Shown in pieces: positions 1 through 7,528 of a stretch of DNA of 13,489 bases (position 1 is its first letter; the number at the start of each line of letters is the position of its first letter). Position numbers and translations under genes: made by a program. The notes below the pieces were generated by a model. That model searched no databases. It saw only the letters and a program-made list of their open reading frames with translations, and was not told where the DNA came from. The stretch spans positions 1-13,489 of the forward strand of contig JAOZUP010000062.1 in NCBI GenBank assembly GCA_029938595.1, given 5' to 3'. The DNA comes from Thermoanaerobaculales bacterium (GTDB taxonomy: Bacteria > Acidobacteriota > Thermoanaerobaculia > Thermoanaerobaculales > Sulfomarinibacteraceae).

Positions 1-146
1 CAGCAGAAAGCTGGTGAGAAATGCGGGCTCAGGCCGTCCGGCCATCCCGACCGAGCGGAAGGAGGAAAACGCGGCCAGAGGTCCGGAATCGGCGCGATCA
101 CACACAAGGTGGGGGGGGGCGTCGTTCGGTAGGGGGTAGCCCGCCG

Positions 147-163
147 GCGCGCCGCAGGCGCGC
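147..163. repeat. Short GC hairpin
   Basis: GCGCGCC, a GCA loop and GGCGCGC form a perfect 7-bp stem with a 3-base loop. No T run follows on either strand, so I do not call it a terminator. It may add to a structured 3' region behind the minus-strand operon. Confidence 0.5.
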
Positions 164-187
164 AGCGTTGGAGGATGGCGGGACCGA

Positions 188-203
188 GGAACACTTGTGT
201 TCC
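188..203. repeat. Near-palindrome GGAACAC-TT-GTGTTCC
   Basis: Two perfect 7-base arms are separated by only TT. So short a loop suits a dimeric protein-binding site in DNA better than an RNA hairpin, but no promoter is visible next to it. Its role is unknown. Confidence 0.45.
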
Positions 204-229
204 GAGGGCACGCCTTCCGAGAACGCGTG

Positions 230-265
230 GCCGCGGTCGCAGACCGCGGACGGCGGGCGGGCACG
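230..265. repeat. 36-bp dispersed hairpin repeat, copy 1
   Basis: This 36-bp unit matches 7483-7518 at 32 of 36 positions in the same orientation. It contains a perfect hairpin, CCGCGGTC-GCA-GACCGCGG (231-249). Both copies sit 10-15 bases past the stop codon of a minus-strand gene, here the gene ending at 281. There is no U run after the stem, so this may be a REP-like element or an mRNA 3'-end stabiliser rather than a standard terminator. Confidence 0.6.
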
Positions 266-280
266 AAGACGGAAACGGGT

Positions 281-3190
281 TTAGAATCTCACTCCGATCC
301 AGAAGTTGCTTTCGAAACCTGTCAGGGCCTCGTCGAAGTTCCAGATCTTCGCCCAATCAAAGTGCATGGGCATACCTAAGAGCATAATATCGATCCCAAA
401 TCCGTAGGACGACACGCCATCCACCAGGATCCCGTCCTCGACGAAGGAGAAACCCGGCTCGCCGAACATGTTGAACTTGTCTCCATTACTATTCTCCCAC
501 CAGGCCGCGCCGACGTCGAAGAAGATGCGCCCGCGGATTCCACCGATCCTCATGAACGCCAGATCCATCCGATCAACGAGGGGGAAGCGCCACTCCGCAT
601 TGATGAACCACGTCCGGTTTCCGCTCAGCGAGCGTGTCGGATAGCCGCGCATGGTGTCGAGACCGCCAAATGAGTAGATCCAGGGCTGGTTGCCCTCCGC
701 AAACCCGAACCATCCGCGAAACGCCAGCTCGTTGCGCTGGGACAGAGGGACATATGCCCGTGCGTCGAACTCTACATTCTGGGTCAGTGTGCCACCGTCG
801 TCCATATCGTATGCGTAATAGTAGCGGGCTTCCCAGCGAGCGCCGTTATGCGGGCCCCAGGGCTTCCAGAATGTCGTGTCGCCGGTTGCCCCGAGACCCA
901 CGTAGGGGCTCTGGCTGTCGTTCTTGATAAACCCGACATCGCCGTTTTCGTCGATGAAGGGCTGGTTGTAACTGCGCGTGAGGTAACCGCCCCTGGCCGA
1001 CAGCCGGTAGTAGGTAGACAAAGGGTATCGAACGGTGAACTCTGCCGCCGTGAATTGGTAGGCCTGCTCCTTGTCAGTCACCCTGTAGCTGGTCGGATCA
1101 AAACCGGTGATGTAAAAGGTCCGCGAGTCGTACACAGTGACACCCCACTGTAGGCGCGGTTCGAGGTTGAAGTAGCTGAGCTGGAAGTTGGAGAAGGTGT
1201 CGATGGTGTCCAGGAGGATGGTGAAACGGCGGTCGCCATACTGGTCGGCGAGAGTGATGTATGCCTGGCCGAGGATGTTGCTGGTGGTGTCGACGCCGAT
1301 CGCCCCACCCGCATCTTCGAGAAAGAACTTGCGGCGCTTGACCTTCTTGCCATCTTCCGGATCCACCGCAATGCTGACCGCCGGCACGAAGGGCTCGAGT
1401 TTGACCTCTTCCGACGGAGGTTCCGAGATACCCTTGTCCTCCCCCTGGTTGGCATCGGCGCCGTACAGACCCCAGATCCCGTTGGAATACGCCTGAAAAC
1501 CGACCCGTTCGCCCTCGAGAGTTTTCGCCGCGACGGGGTTGATGGCGGCGCCGATGATGTAGGTGAGACGCGTGAGCTCGCGGGTGTCGAGATCGAGCCG
1601 GTAGAGGTCGAACACTCCGTCCTCTCGGTCCGAAGCGAAGTACAGTCGTTCACCGTCGGGCGAGAATGCAGCGCCTTCATCCTCTCCCGGCCCGAAGGTA
1701 AGCTGCTCTCGCTTCGAGGGATCTGAGAAATCGAGGCCGACCAGCTTTCCGGCCCCACCCCTCGTCGATGTGTAGACCATCTTCGTCCCATCGGGGGAAA
1801 ACGTGGGTGCCGCATCGTACGCAGGGTCGTCGGTAAAATTCGAGACCTCGCCCGTTTCTATGTCGAGCAGGAAAATATCGTACTGCTCGTTCGATACGCC
1901 GTGGAAGGCAACGTAACGACCGTCCGGCGAAAAAGCCGGCTGCGCCGCCTGGTCGACCGGCAGCTCGATATTGTACTTCCGGGCGATACCTCCCTTGCGG
2001 ACATTCAGCAATAGCAGAGATCTCGTCCTCTCGGTTCGCGCGAACACGGCAACGTAATTGCCATCCGGAGAAAAGGCGAGATCACGACCCTCCGAGGGCC
2101 CGACCGTGAGTCCCTGCGCCACGAGATACTGGTACTTGGTGGTCAGACCCTTGGTGAGGTTCTTGTAGAGCATTCGATCAGGAAGCCCGAAGATCGCCAC
2201 GTCGACATCCTGCTTGTACGTGGTAAAGGCTGCCACCAAGTCCCCTGACGGCGAGATGGCCGGCGAAGTTTGGTTTGAATTCAAAAAACCGGGTACCCGA
2301 AACTTACGCCCGAACTCGCCCGGAACACCGCGATCGCCGTACGGCTGGTACTTTCGGCGAAGCCAGGTGCGGAAGGCGGCGTCGAATTCCTCAGGGTCCA
2401 GGTTGAGGACCTTGTCCAGCGGTCGCCCGACATTGCCACCGAAGTTGCCGCGCATGGAGAAGACAAAATCGCGGACCACGTCCTCACCCCACTCCTCCTC
2501 GATGTACTCGAAAACCTTGTGGCCGAAGCGATAGGCAAGGAATCCTCGGGGAGGTCGCATGATCGACGGCACCTGATCGGACAGGGCCGCGTCGCGCATG
2601 TACATTTCGTCTCGCGAGTCCTCGTCGTCGCCAAAGTAGGACGCCATACCTTCCATGAACCACAGCGGTGGCCGTGCGTAGATGGCCCGACCCCGGCTCC
2701 CGCCAAAGAAGATCTCATATTGAAAGATGTGGGTGAGCTCGTGCTGGATGAGGGCCTGCAACTCTCGATCCGGGAGATCGACCGGTAGCACCATGCGGTT
2801 ACGGACCGGCGTCGCAAACGCGCCGACGCCCTCGGGAATGAAACCCACTATGATATTCGTCTGTTCGAACTCGGCGTGGGTTGCGTAACAGATCATTGGC
2901 ACCGGCTTGAGGATTTGGAAGTTGAGCTTGCGGGCGATATCGTCATACGCGCTCTCGGCATACGACGCGATCTTCTCCAGGGATGGCTCGACCCGGTCGT
3001 AATATGAGATCCGGAAGTGCGGCGTGTCGTAGGTGTACCACTCGAACTTGTCCCACCGCACCTTGTTCTTACCACCAATGTATGGGTTGTACGGGTTTAG
3101 CTGGGCGGCAACCGGCAGAGCGACGAACAGCAAGGTCAAGAGCGCTATCGCCACGTGCTGAGACTGGCGAATCGGGATCCATGTCCTCAT
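281..3190 (-). CDS. Metalloprotease / TolB-like propeller / Omp85-like barrel fusion protein
   Basis: A 969-residue exported protein. Residues about 10-30 form a signal peptide ending near VAAQ. Residues about 45-290 carry a gluzincin-type protease domain: HELTH at 150-154, with a downstream glutamate at about 180 in LWFMEGMASYF as likely third zinc ligand (peptidase MA-like). Residues about 296-580 hold at least four PD40/TolB-type propeller blades (FSPDGNYVAVF, FSPDGRYVAF, FSPDGTKMVY, FSPDGERLYF). Residues about 630-969 look like an outer-membrane barrel of the BamA/surface-antigen class, with MRGYP at 847-851 (the RGY loop motif) and a terminal phenylalanine. By analogy with BamA, protease and propeller should face the periplasm; that is inference, as is any substrate. 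The ATG at 3190 follows GGAGG by six bases; a TTG start eleven codons earlier is less likely. It is the last gene of the operon, 29 bases after its neighbour. Confidence 0.85.
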   Translation of the reverse strand: MRTWIPIRQSQHVAIALLTLLFVALPVAAQLNPYNPYIGGKNKVRWDKFEWYTYDTPHFRISYYDRVEPSLEKIASYAESAYDDIARKLNFQILKPVPMICYATHAEFEQTNIIVGFIPEGVGAFATPVRNRMVLPVDLPDRELQALIQHELTHIFQYEIFFGGSRGRAIYARPPLWFMEGMASYFGDDEDSRDEMYMRDAALSDQVPSIMRPPRGFLAYRFGHKVFEYIEEEWGEDVVRDFVFSMRGNFGGNVGRPLDKVLNLDPEEFDAAFRTWLRRKYQPYGDRGVPGEFGRKFRVPGFLNSNQTSPAISPSGDLVAAFTTYKQDVDVAIFGLPDRMLYKNLTKGLTTKYQYLVAQGLTVGPSEGRDLAFSPDGNYVAVFARTERTRSLLLLNVRKGGIARKYNIELPVDQAAQPAFSPDGRYVAFHGVSNEQYDIFLLDIETGEVSNFTDDPAYDAAPTFSPDGTKMVYTSTRGGAGKLVGLDFSDPSKREQLTFGPGEDEGAAFSPDGERLYFASDREDGVFDLYRLDLDTRELTRLTYIIGAAINPVAAKTLEGERVGFQAYSNGIWGLYGADANQGEDKGISEPPSEEVKLEPFVPAVSIAVDPEDGKKVKRRKFFLEDAGGAIGVDTTSNILGQAYITLADQYGDRRFTILLDTIDTFSNFQLSYFNLEPRLQWGVTVYDSRTFYITGFDPTSYRVTDKEQAYQFTAAEFTVRYPLSTYYRLSARGGYLTRSYNQPFIDENGDVGFIKNDSQSPYVGLGATGDTTFWKPWGPHNGARWEARYYYAYDMDDGGTLTQNVEFDARAYVPLSQRNELAFRGWFGFAEGNQPWIYSFGGLDTMRGYPTRSLSGNRTWFINAEWRFPLVDRMDLAFMRIGGIRGRIFFDVGAAWWENSNGDKFNMFGEPGFSFVEDGILVDGVSSYGFGIDIMLLGMPMHFDWAKIWNFDEALTGFESNFWIGVRF

Positions 3191-3219
3191 TCTTATCCTC
3201 CGTATGGGGTCACGCGGTC

Positions 3220-3912
3220 TCAATTGGTGAAGAGTGCGCGTTTGACCTGCACGACCCGCGGCACGAAAATCCCGACGAGCCGATTCTGGAGCGTGTACAG
3301 GTCGGTGAACATGTCGGTGTGCTCCTCGAGCTTGCGTTCATCCTTCGGCATGAAGTCGGTGATCTGCTCCTGGTGAATGATGGCGCGGGTCTTGCCATCG
3401 ATAACGACAAGCAAGATGTCGTAGCTGAAACCCGTCTCCTCGACCAGGACCTGCCGGAAGTACGTCTTGCCGTCCTGCGGAGAGATGTACTCTTCCGTCG
3501 TGTAGCCGGCACGATCGAGCACCTTGACATCGATCGATGCCGCAATGATCAGGTCGGCGTTGGTCTCTTCGTTGATCGCCGTCCAGAATTCCGGCTGCTG
3601 GGCAAGGACCGCGAGATTGTTCGTCGGGGGCTGTAGATCGTCCATCTCGGGAAGGAGTCGAAGCTCGGCATCCCTGCGCAGGATCTTCCGCAGGAAGATC
3701 TCGAAATCGCGTGCGGCGGTAAGATCCACTGACTGCACGTCCTCGCCCTCGCGGGGCTCGATCATGATCGGACCGACAAAGACCGTTTCGGTCCCGTCGA
3801 TTGCGAGCTCGGGTTTCAAATGCAACTCTATTCGAACCTCACGAGCGCCGGCACTGCAGATGCCAGCCACAGCCAAGATCACGACGAGCAGCTCAGCTAT
3901 TGTCTTGCGCAT
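3220..3912 (-). CDS. Exported protein of unknown family
   Basis: A 230-residue protein I do not recognise. Residues 1-23 look like a signal peptide (MRKTIAELLVVILAVAG, then ICSAGA). The cysteine lacks a good lipobox, with Ile before it, so lipidation is unlikely though not excluded. The mature part alternates beta-rich and helical stretches (VFVGPIMIEPREGED; DLIIAASIDVKVLDRAGY; SYDILLVVIDGKTRAIIH). This recalls the CsgG/FlgO/GNA1162-like periplasmic fold, but only loosely. The longest open frame starts 35 codons earlier, inside the upstream gene. The ATG at 3912 is preferred because GGGGAGGGGG lies just before it and because it starts the signal peptide. The start overlaps the TPR gene by 20 bases, so translation of the two is probably coupled. 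Confidence 0.75.
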   Translation of the reverse strand: MRKTIAELLVVILAVAGICSAGAREVRIELHLKPELAIDGTETVFVGPIMIEPREGEDVQSVDLTAARDFEIFLRKILRRDAELRLLPEMDDLQPPTNNLAVLAQQPEFWTAINEETNADLIIAASIDVKVLDRAGYTTEEYISPQDGKTYFRQVLVEETGFSYDILLVVIDGKTRAIIHQEQITDFMPKDERKLEEHTDMFTDLYTLQNRLVGIFVPRVVQVKRALFTN

Positions 3913-4324
3913 CGTCCGCCCCCTCCCCGCCGGGACCCAGATCCCCGCTCTCTTCCGGCGGTGCAATGTAACTCGAATAGAACTCCTGGAACCGCATGTA
4001 GTTCCGTCGCAGTGCATCGTTATTCGGCGCGATGGTCAGACCCTCCTGGTAGGTCAGAAGTGCCTGTTCGTACAACCCATTCGCCTCCTGGGCCACCGCG
4101 ATGTTGTTGAGGATTCGCGGTTGATCCGGCGTCAGCTCATTGGCGTGCTCGAACCGCGCCAGCGCCTCCTGCCAGTAACCGCGTCGCGCGGTCTTATAGC
4201 CCCACTCCATGTCCGCCGCCGCCTCCTTGGCCGCAGGACTCCCTGCCACAACAGCACCGGTGACAAGCATCGCCAACGTCACCAGCGTCGCCACCGTCCA
4301 TTTGGACTTTCGTTCATTTCGCAC
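3893..4324 (-). CDS. Small exported TPR protein
   Basis: A 143-residue protein starting with GTG. The N-terminus has charged residues (RNERKSK) and then a hydrophobic segment to about residue 28 (WTVATLVTLAMLVTGAVVAG), a signal peptide or anchor. Two TPR units follow: about residues 37-71 (MEWGYKTARRGYWQEALARFEHANELTPDQ) and 72-105 (NNIAVAQEANGLYEQALLTYQEGLTIAPNN), then a partial helix (YMRFQEFYSSY) and an acidic Gly-rich tail. TPRs bind partner proteins, so this may be an adaptor for its operon neighbours; that is inference. A GTG at 4366 is also possible and would overlap the upstream gene by 8 bases, but 4324 has AGGAGG nine bases before it and gives a cleaner signal sequence. Confidence 0.75.
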   Translation of the reverse strand: MRNERKSKWTVATLVTLAMLVTGAVVAGSPAAKEAAADMEWGYKTARRGYWQEALARFEHANELTPDQPRILNNIAVAQEANGLYEQALLTYQEGLTIAPNNDALRRNYMRFQEFYSSYIAPPEESGDLGPGGEGADDAQDNS

Positions 4325-4333
4325 GGGACTGCA

Positions 4334-4339
4334 CCTCCT
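4334..4339 (-). promoter_or_regulatory. Ribosome binding site deciding the TPR gene start
   Basis: A perfect AGGAGG (minus strand) lies nine bases before the GTG at 4324. It favours that start over the in-frame GTG at 4366. It sits between the upstream stop at 4359 and the chosen start. Confidence 0.7.
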
Positions 4340-4358
4340 GAGTTCCGACCAGCTCCAT

Positions 4359-6986
4359 TCAGCCACCGACCGGATAGTATCCAGTAATCGTACGGACCTT
4401 GACCTTTTTGCGATCCACCTCGACCTTGATTTTGCGAAGCTCGTCGGGTGGCCTCTCCGATTTCGAGGTAAAGGCGATCAGGTACTGCGTTCTGAGCTCA
4501 CGGTTGATCTCGTCGTAAATGGAGCCAAGCTCCGATTTCTCAGAGACGAAGAACGCTCGCCCACCGGTCACGCTGGCCAACTTGCTGATCTGCCACCGCG
4601 TGGTGATCTTGGTCGTCGAAATGTCGATGCCGATGACGTATACGGTCACGCCCATCCGCTGGGCATAGCCGAGCGCGTCGCTGAACTCGTTTTCGGACGC
4701 GGTGTCATCGCCATCGGACAGCACGATCATCGCGCGTCTTCCAGTGACCCCGGAGAACTGAAACAGACCCATGATCACCGCGTCGTATAACGCCGTCGCA
4801 CGATCGGCGTACAGGGCGAGGAGGGCGTTTTCGATGATATTGAAGTTGGCCGTGAAACCGGCGATGATATCCGGCCGATCCGAGAAGGTCTCGATGAAGG
4901 CGCGATCTCGTGGACGCAGGAGGTCGCGCAAGAATCCCATCACCACGCGCTGCACCGTCGGCAACGTGTCCGTCATCGAGCCCGAGGTGTCGATCACGAT
5001 CCCCATTCGCACCGGAAGATCCCGGTGCAGGGAAAAGTGCGAGATTGTCTGCTCGACCTTGTCCTCGTACACCGTAAAGTCCTCCATCGTCAAGTCCGTT
5101 ACCGGATCTCCGTGGCTGTCGAGGACGGTGACCGGAAGCTCGATCGCGGTGACTTTGACCACGGTGCCGAACTGCGGCGAATTAACAAATTGGATGTCCT
5201 CCGCCTGCGAACCGTCGCCTAGAGTAGCGAGCGCCCTCACATATCCGAATTGCTCGGCGGCGTTCAAGACCACCGACGCCTCATAGGGGGGCTCATGGAT
5301 CGTCGTGAGAGGTTCGTCATTCCAGAACAACTCGAGGCTTTCGAGCTCGCCGTCCGACGGAATGTTGAGCTCGGCGGCCACACGAATCCTGTCGCCTTCG
5401 GTGTCGGATTCGGAGATCGGTTTCAGACGCACATAAAATCGTTCTCGACCCACGTTCAGGGTGTAGCCGTCGCGGGCGATCTCCTTGCCCGATGCATCGA
5501 ATCCTACGACCATGACAGCGGTCAGCTTTGGCAGCGGACCGATATTCAGGTCGATGTCGAACGGCGGCCGGTTTTTTGTCAGAACCGCATCGTTGTCGAT
5601 GAAGAAGGTCACCTTCGCAACCTCAGGACGAGCCAGGGCATTGAAGCGGACGATTCCGCTAACGGCATCGCCCTCGGGGCCCACGAGGCGAAGCGTTGGC
5701 TGTTCCTCTTCCTCCTCGGGCTCGGCCGGGACCTCATTGGCGGCTCCGATGAGCATTCCGGTTCCATACTCATCTGCGAAATCCCCGTGCTCGTCGTCGG
5801 CTTCAGCCGCCGCCAATGACGGATCTACATCAAAATCGTACACCTCGATCGCGGCGTGCTTGGAGTGGACATCCTCCACCTTGAGGCGGAGCTGGTATCT
5901 TCCGGGGCGGACGAGCCGATCCAAGAGCAAACCCACCTTGTCTCCGGCATGGGGCACGGAATAGAGGTAGCGGAACTTGTCGACCATCACCTCTTCGCGG
6001 CTCGTGATTTCTCCGACCACGTCGAGCTGAACGACATCGATATCCCCCACGGGCGTCGTTCCGAGTCCATCCACGTCCACCTCGACAGCGAACCCAACCT
6101 GAACCAGCCCCCCTCGCGCGGCGCGTTCGTTGTTGGTTATCGAGAAACCGAGCGGTTCGGCATCCTCATCGAGCAACGCGGAAAACTCCATGAAACGGTG
6201 GGAAGTGGATTCCAGCCTCCCACCGCCGCCATAGACTTCCGGAAAGTGGTACATAGCCCTCAAGTACCTGGCGTCCCGGCTCCACGCCGCGGCCGCGGCG
6301 AGGAGCCGCATGGTGACATCACCATTCGGGCAGCGGAAAGTCGGATCGTCGAATCGACCCCCCATCGCGGAACCGGCTCCCACCTGAGCGCCGAAAGGCT
6401 TCAGACGTTGGTATCCGTCCATTGACGTCCAAATTTGCCAATGACCATGGAGGTCCCGTTCATAAAAGAGCACCACCACGTCCTCGCCGATCCCCTCAAT
6501 GTAGGGCCACACCCAGAAATCCATGGGCACGAAGTACGAATGGCATCGCGGATCGTGGCGAAAGGTCGGAGGGCCGTGGATGAGGAAGATCCGAGCACGA
6601 TCCTCGACCGTATTACCGAACTCGAGGCGAGCGAGTTCGACCCGCTCCTCGTAAATCCCCCGAAATGCGCTGCCGAGACCCGACTGCCGACCCCACAGAA
6701 TCCACAGACGCTCGGCAAACGACTTGCGCTGGGCATCGGTCTCCAATGCAAGAAAGGCCTGCCGCTGCTCCTTGGTAATCAAGGGGTAAACCTCTTCGTC
6801 CAGCCAGATGCGCCAACGAAGGGGCACCTGCTGCAAGAGCTGGATCTGCTGTTCCTTCTTGCTCACCTTCTGTTTCTTATTGCTGCCGCCGGCCGCTCCC
6901 GAAGGGCTGAAGAGCACGAAGCACAGCACACACACCAGGAACCGAGAGGGAATTTCCCGCCACCTTTTTCCGGGCTCTCCGTTCAT
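4359..6986 (-). CDS. Secreted GWxTD / Ig-like / VWFA domain protein
   Basis: An 875-residue exported protein. A basic N-terminus and hydrophobic core (FLVCVLCFVLFSPSG, about 16-31) form the signal. Residues about 53-186 match the GWxTD family (RWRIWLDEEVYPLI, then FGNTVEDRARIFLIHGPP), but the GWxTD motif itself is degenerate while DR and GPP remain. After a beta-rich middle and an acidic Glu/Asp linker (about 395-430) come two Ig-like beta modules (about 428-512 and 516-604). A VWFA domain of the acidobacterial type fills about 615-865, with an intact MIDAS: DTSGSM at 666-671, Thr near 731 (ATALYDAV) and Asp 758 (LSDGDD). This should bind a divalent metal and ligand proteins. The ATG at 6986 follows GAGGTG by nine bases; an upstream in-frame start 14 codons earlier lacks such support. 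It is the first gene of the operon. Ligands are unknown. Confidence 0.85.
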   Translation of the reverse strand: MNGEPGKRWREIPSRFLVCVLCFVLFSPSGAAGGSNKKQKVSKKEQQIQLLQQVPLRWRIWLDEEVYPLITKEQRQAFLALETDAQRKSFAERLWILWGRQSGLGSAFRGIYEERVELARLEFGNTVEDRARIFLIHGPPTFRHDPRCHSYFVPMDFWVWPYIEGIGEDVVVLFYERDLHGHWQIWTSMDGYQRLKPFGAQVGAGSAMGGRFDDPTFRCPNGDVTMRLLAAAAAWSRDARYLRAMYHFPEVYGGGGRLESTSHRFMEFSALLDEDAEPLGFSITNNERAARGGLVQVGFAVEVDVDGLGTTPVGDIDVVQLDVVGEITSREEVMVDKFRYLYSVPHAGDKVGLLLDRLVRPGRYQLRLKVEDVHSKHAAIEVYDFDVDPSLAAAEADDEHGDFADEYGTGMLIGAANEVPAEPEEEEEQPTLRLVGPEGDAVSGIVRFNALARPEVAKVTFFIDNDAVLTKNRPPFDIDLNIGPLPKLTAVMVVGFDASGKEIARDGYTLNVGRERFYVRLKPISESDTEGDRIRVAAELNIPSDGELESLELFWNDEPLTTIHEPPYEASVVLNAAEQFGYVRALATLGDGSQAEDIQFVNSPQFGTVVKVTAIELPVTVLDSHGDPVTDLTMEDFTVYEDKVEQTISHFSLHRDLPVRMGIVIDTSGSMTDTLPTVQRVVMGFLRDLLRPRDRAFIETFSDRPDIIAGFTANFNIIENALLALYADRATALYDAVIMGLFQFSGVTGRRAMIVLSDGDDTASENEFSDALGYAQRMGVTVYVIGIDISTTKITTRWQISKLASVTGGRAFFVSEKSELGSIYDEINRELRTQYLIAFTSKSERPPDELRKIKVEVDRKKVKVRTITGYYPVGG

Positions 6987-7012
6987 GTCGGTTTTCACCT
7001 CAATAGAGTAGC

Positions 7013-7026
7013 GTGGAAAATTCCAC
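7013..7026. promoter_or_regulatory. Possible operator ahead of the minus-strand operon
   Basis: GTGGAA-AA-TTCCAC is an inverted repeat with 6-bp arms, 27 bases before the ATG at 6986. Its position suits a regulator binding near the transcription start. No promoter hexamers of good quality support it, so the call is tentative. Confidence 0.25.
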
Positions 7027-7190
7027 AATCCAGCGGGTACGAACAGAAATCCGCATCGCCCGATGTCTCGAAACGAGGGCCGTTATCGCTCCCAAATATG
7101 CATCTGCGAAACTCCTGGTTACCTTTCGTCACTGAAGGAAGTACGGACACGGTGGCGGGGGGTTGCTCGCGCCCCACGGGCGCGGGGTTC

Positions 7191-7221
7191 GAATTAGGAA
7201 TTAGGAATTAGGAATTAGGAA
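7191..7221. repeat. Tandem heptamer array (GAATTAG)
   Basis: Four perfect copies of GAATTAG plus a partial fifth. It is AT-rich against GC-rich surroundings. It is followed by GAATGCCGCCCATCC, which resembles the flank of a related heptamer array at 9258-9273. Confidence 0.85.
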
Positions 7222-7241
7222 TGCCGCCCATCCATCTCCAT

Positions 7242-7277
7242 GGAATTTCGGATTTCGGATTTCGGATTTCGGATTTG
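7242..7277. repeat. Tandem heptamer array (GGATTTC)
   Basis: GGAATTTC followed by three perfect GGATTTC units and a final GGATTTG. The first 16 bases, GGAATTTCGGATTTCG, recur exactly at 9235-9250 on the other side of the carboxylase gene in the same orientation. Read on the minus strand it encodes the repetitive string EIRNPKS, a common sign of non-coding repeats mistaken for genes. Confidence 0.85.
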
Positions 7278-7355
7278 CCGTCCCTCTGCTTGAATCCTCC
7301 GCCGGGAAGCCACAGTCGGCGTGGCGCTGTTGCGCTCACCGGAGGTGCCATTTTT

Positions 7356-7412
7356 GACATTGTTTGAGCCCTGATCCTCCTTTTCGGCAGGGGGCTGCGG
7401 GCAAACAATGTC
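7356..7412. repeat. 11-bp perfect inverted repeat with outer imperfect arms
   Basis: GACATTGTTTG (7356-7366) pairs perfectly with CAAACAATGTC (7402-7412) across 35 bases. Within that spacer AGCCC (7367-7371) can pair with GGGCT (7392-7396), extending the fold. Outside, GGAGGTGCCA on the left resembles the complement of the right flank, so the repeat may continue imperfectly to about 50 bp per arm. It could be a decayed mobile-element end pair or a structured RNA. No transposase is present. Confidence 0.65.
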
Positions 7413-7482
7413 GAAGGTGGCTCCTCTCGTGGCAGCGCCTCTCCGGAGCACAAGCGCGGACGCGCGTACGGAAACGGGCAGA

Positions 7483-7518
7483 GCCGCGGTCGAAGACCGT
7501 GGCCGGCGAGCGGGCACG
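7483..7518. repeat. 36-bp dispersed hairpin repeat, copy 2
   Basis: Partner of 230-265 (32 of 36 positions equal). Its stem is CCGCGGTC-GAA-GACCGTGG, with one G-T pair where copy 1 has G-C. It ends 10 bases past the stop codon of the minus-strand carboxylase gene, the same relative position as copy 1. The flank ACGGAAACGGG occurs just before this copy and just after copy 1. Confidence 0.6.
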
Positions 7519-7528
7519 GACACTGGCT

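Larger units (their letters stand above)
1..280. other. Gene-free flank with hairpins and a G run
   Basis: No convincing gene is seen here. A short plus-strand open frame covers most of it, but it is Arg/Gly/Pro-rich low-complexity translation with no domain or clear ribosome site. The stretch holds a run of nine G (111-119), two short hairpins (147-163 and 188-203) and a 36-bp dispersed repeat (230-265). It lies downstream of the minus-strand operon that ends at 281, so it probably serves as that operon's 3' region. No classic terminator with a U run is visible. Confidence 0.6.
6987..7528. other. Gene-free repeat-rich stretch
   Basis: About 540 bases between two minus-strand genes, with no gene I can support. 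It must hold the promoter of the minus-strand operon, but I find no clear -35/-10 pair. It contains an inverted repeat near the operon start (7013-7026), a 7-bp-stem hairpin CGCGCCC-CAC-GGGCGCG (7168-7184), two heptamer arrays (7191-7221, 7242-7277), an 11-bp inverted repeat (7356-7412) and a second copy of the 36-bp element (7483-7518). Open frames across it translate the repeats (IRNPKSEIRNPK) and look spurious. Confidence 0.7.

Noticed and set aside
111..119. Run of nine G as a phase-variation tract
   Set aside because: It is not in or immediately ahead of any supported gene, so there is no target for switching.
1078..1815. Minus-strand open frame of 245 codons
   Set aside because: It is an alternative frame inside the 969-residue protein gene, rich in Ser/Arg with no motif.
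3524..4387. Plus-strand open frame of 287 codons
   Set aside because: It is antisense to two well-supported minus-strand genes and has Ser/Arg-rich shadow composition.
7008..7031. Promoter TTGTGG-17-TATTGA ahead of the GWxTD/VWFA gene
   Set aside because: The -10 would overlap the ribosome binding site, leaving no room for a transcript start before it.
7191..7277. Heptamer arrays as a CRISPR array
   Set aside because: The units are 7 bp with no spacers and no cas genes are nearby.
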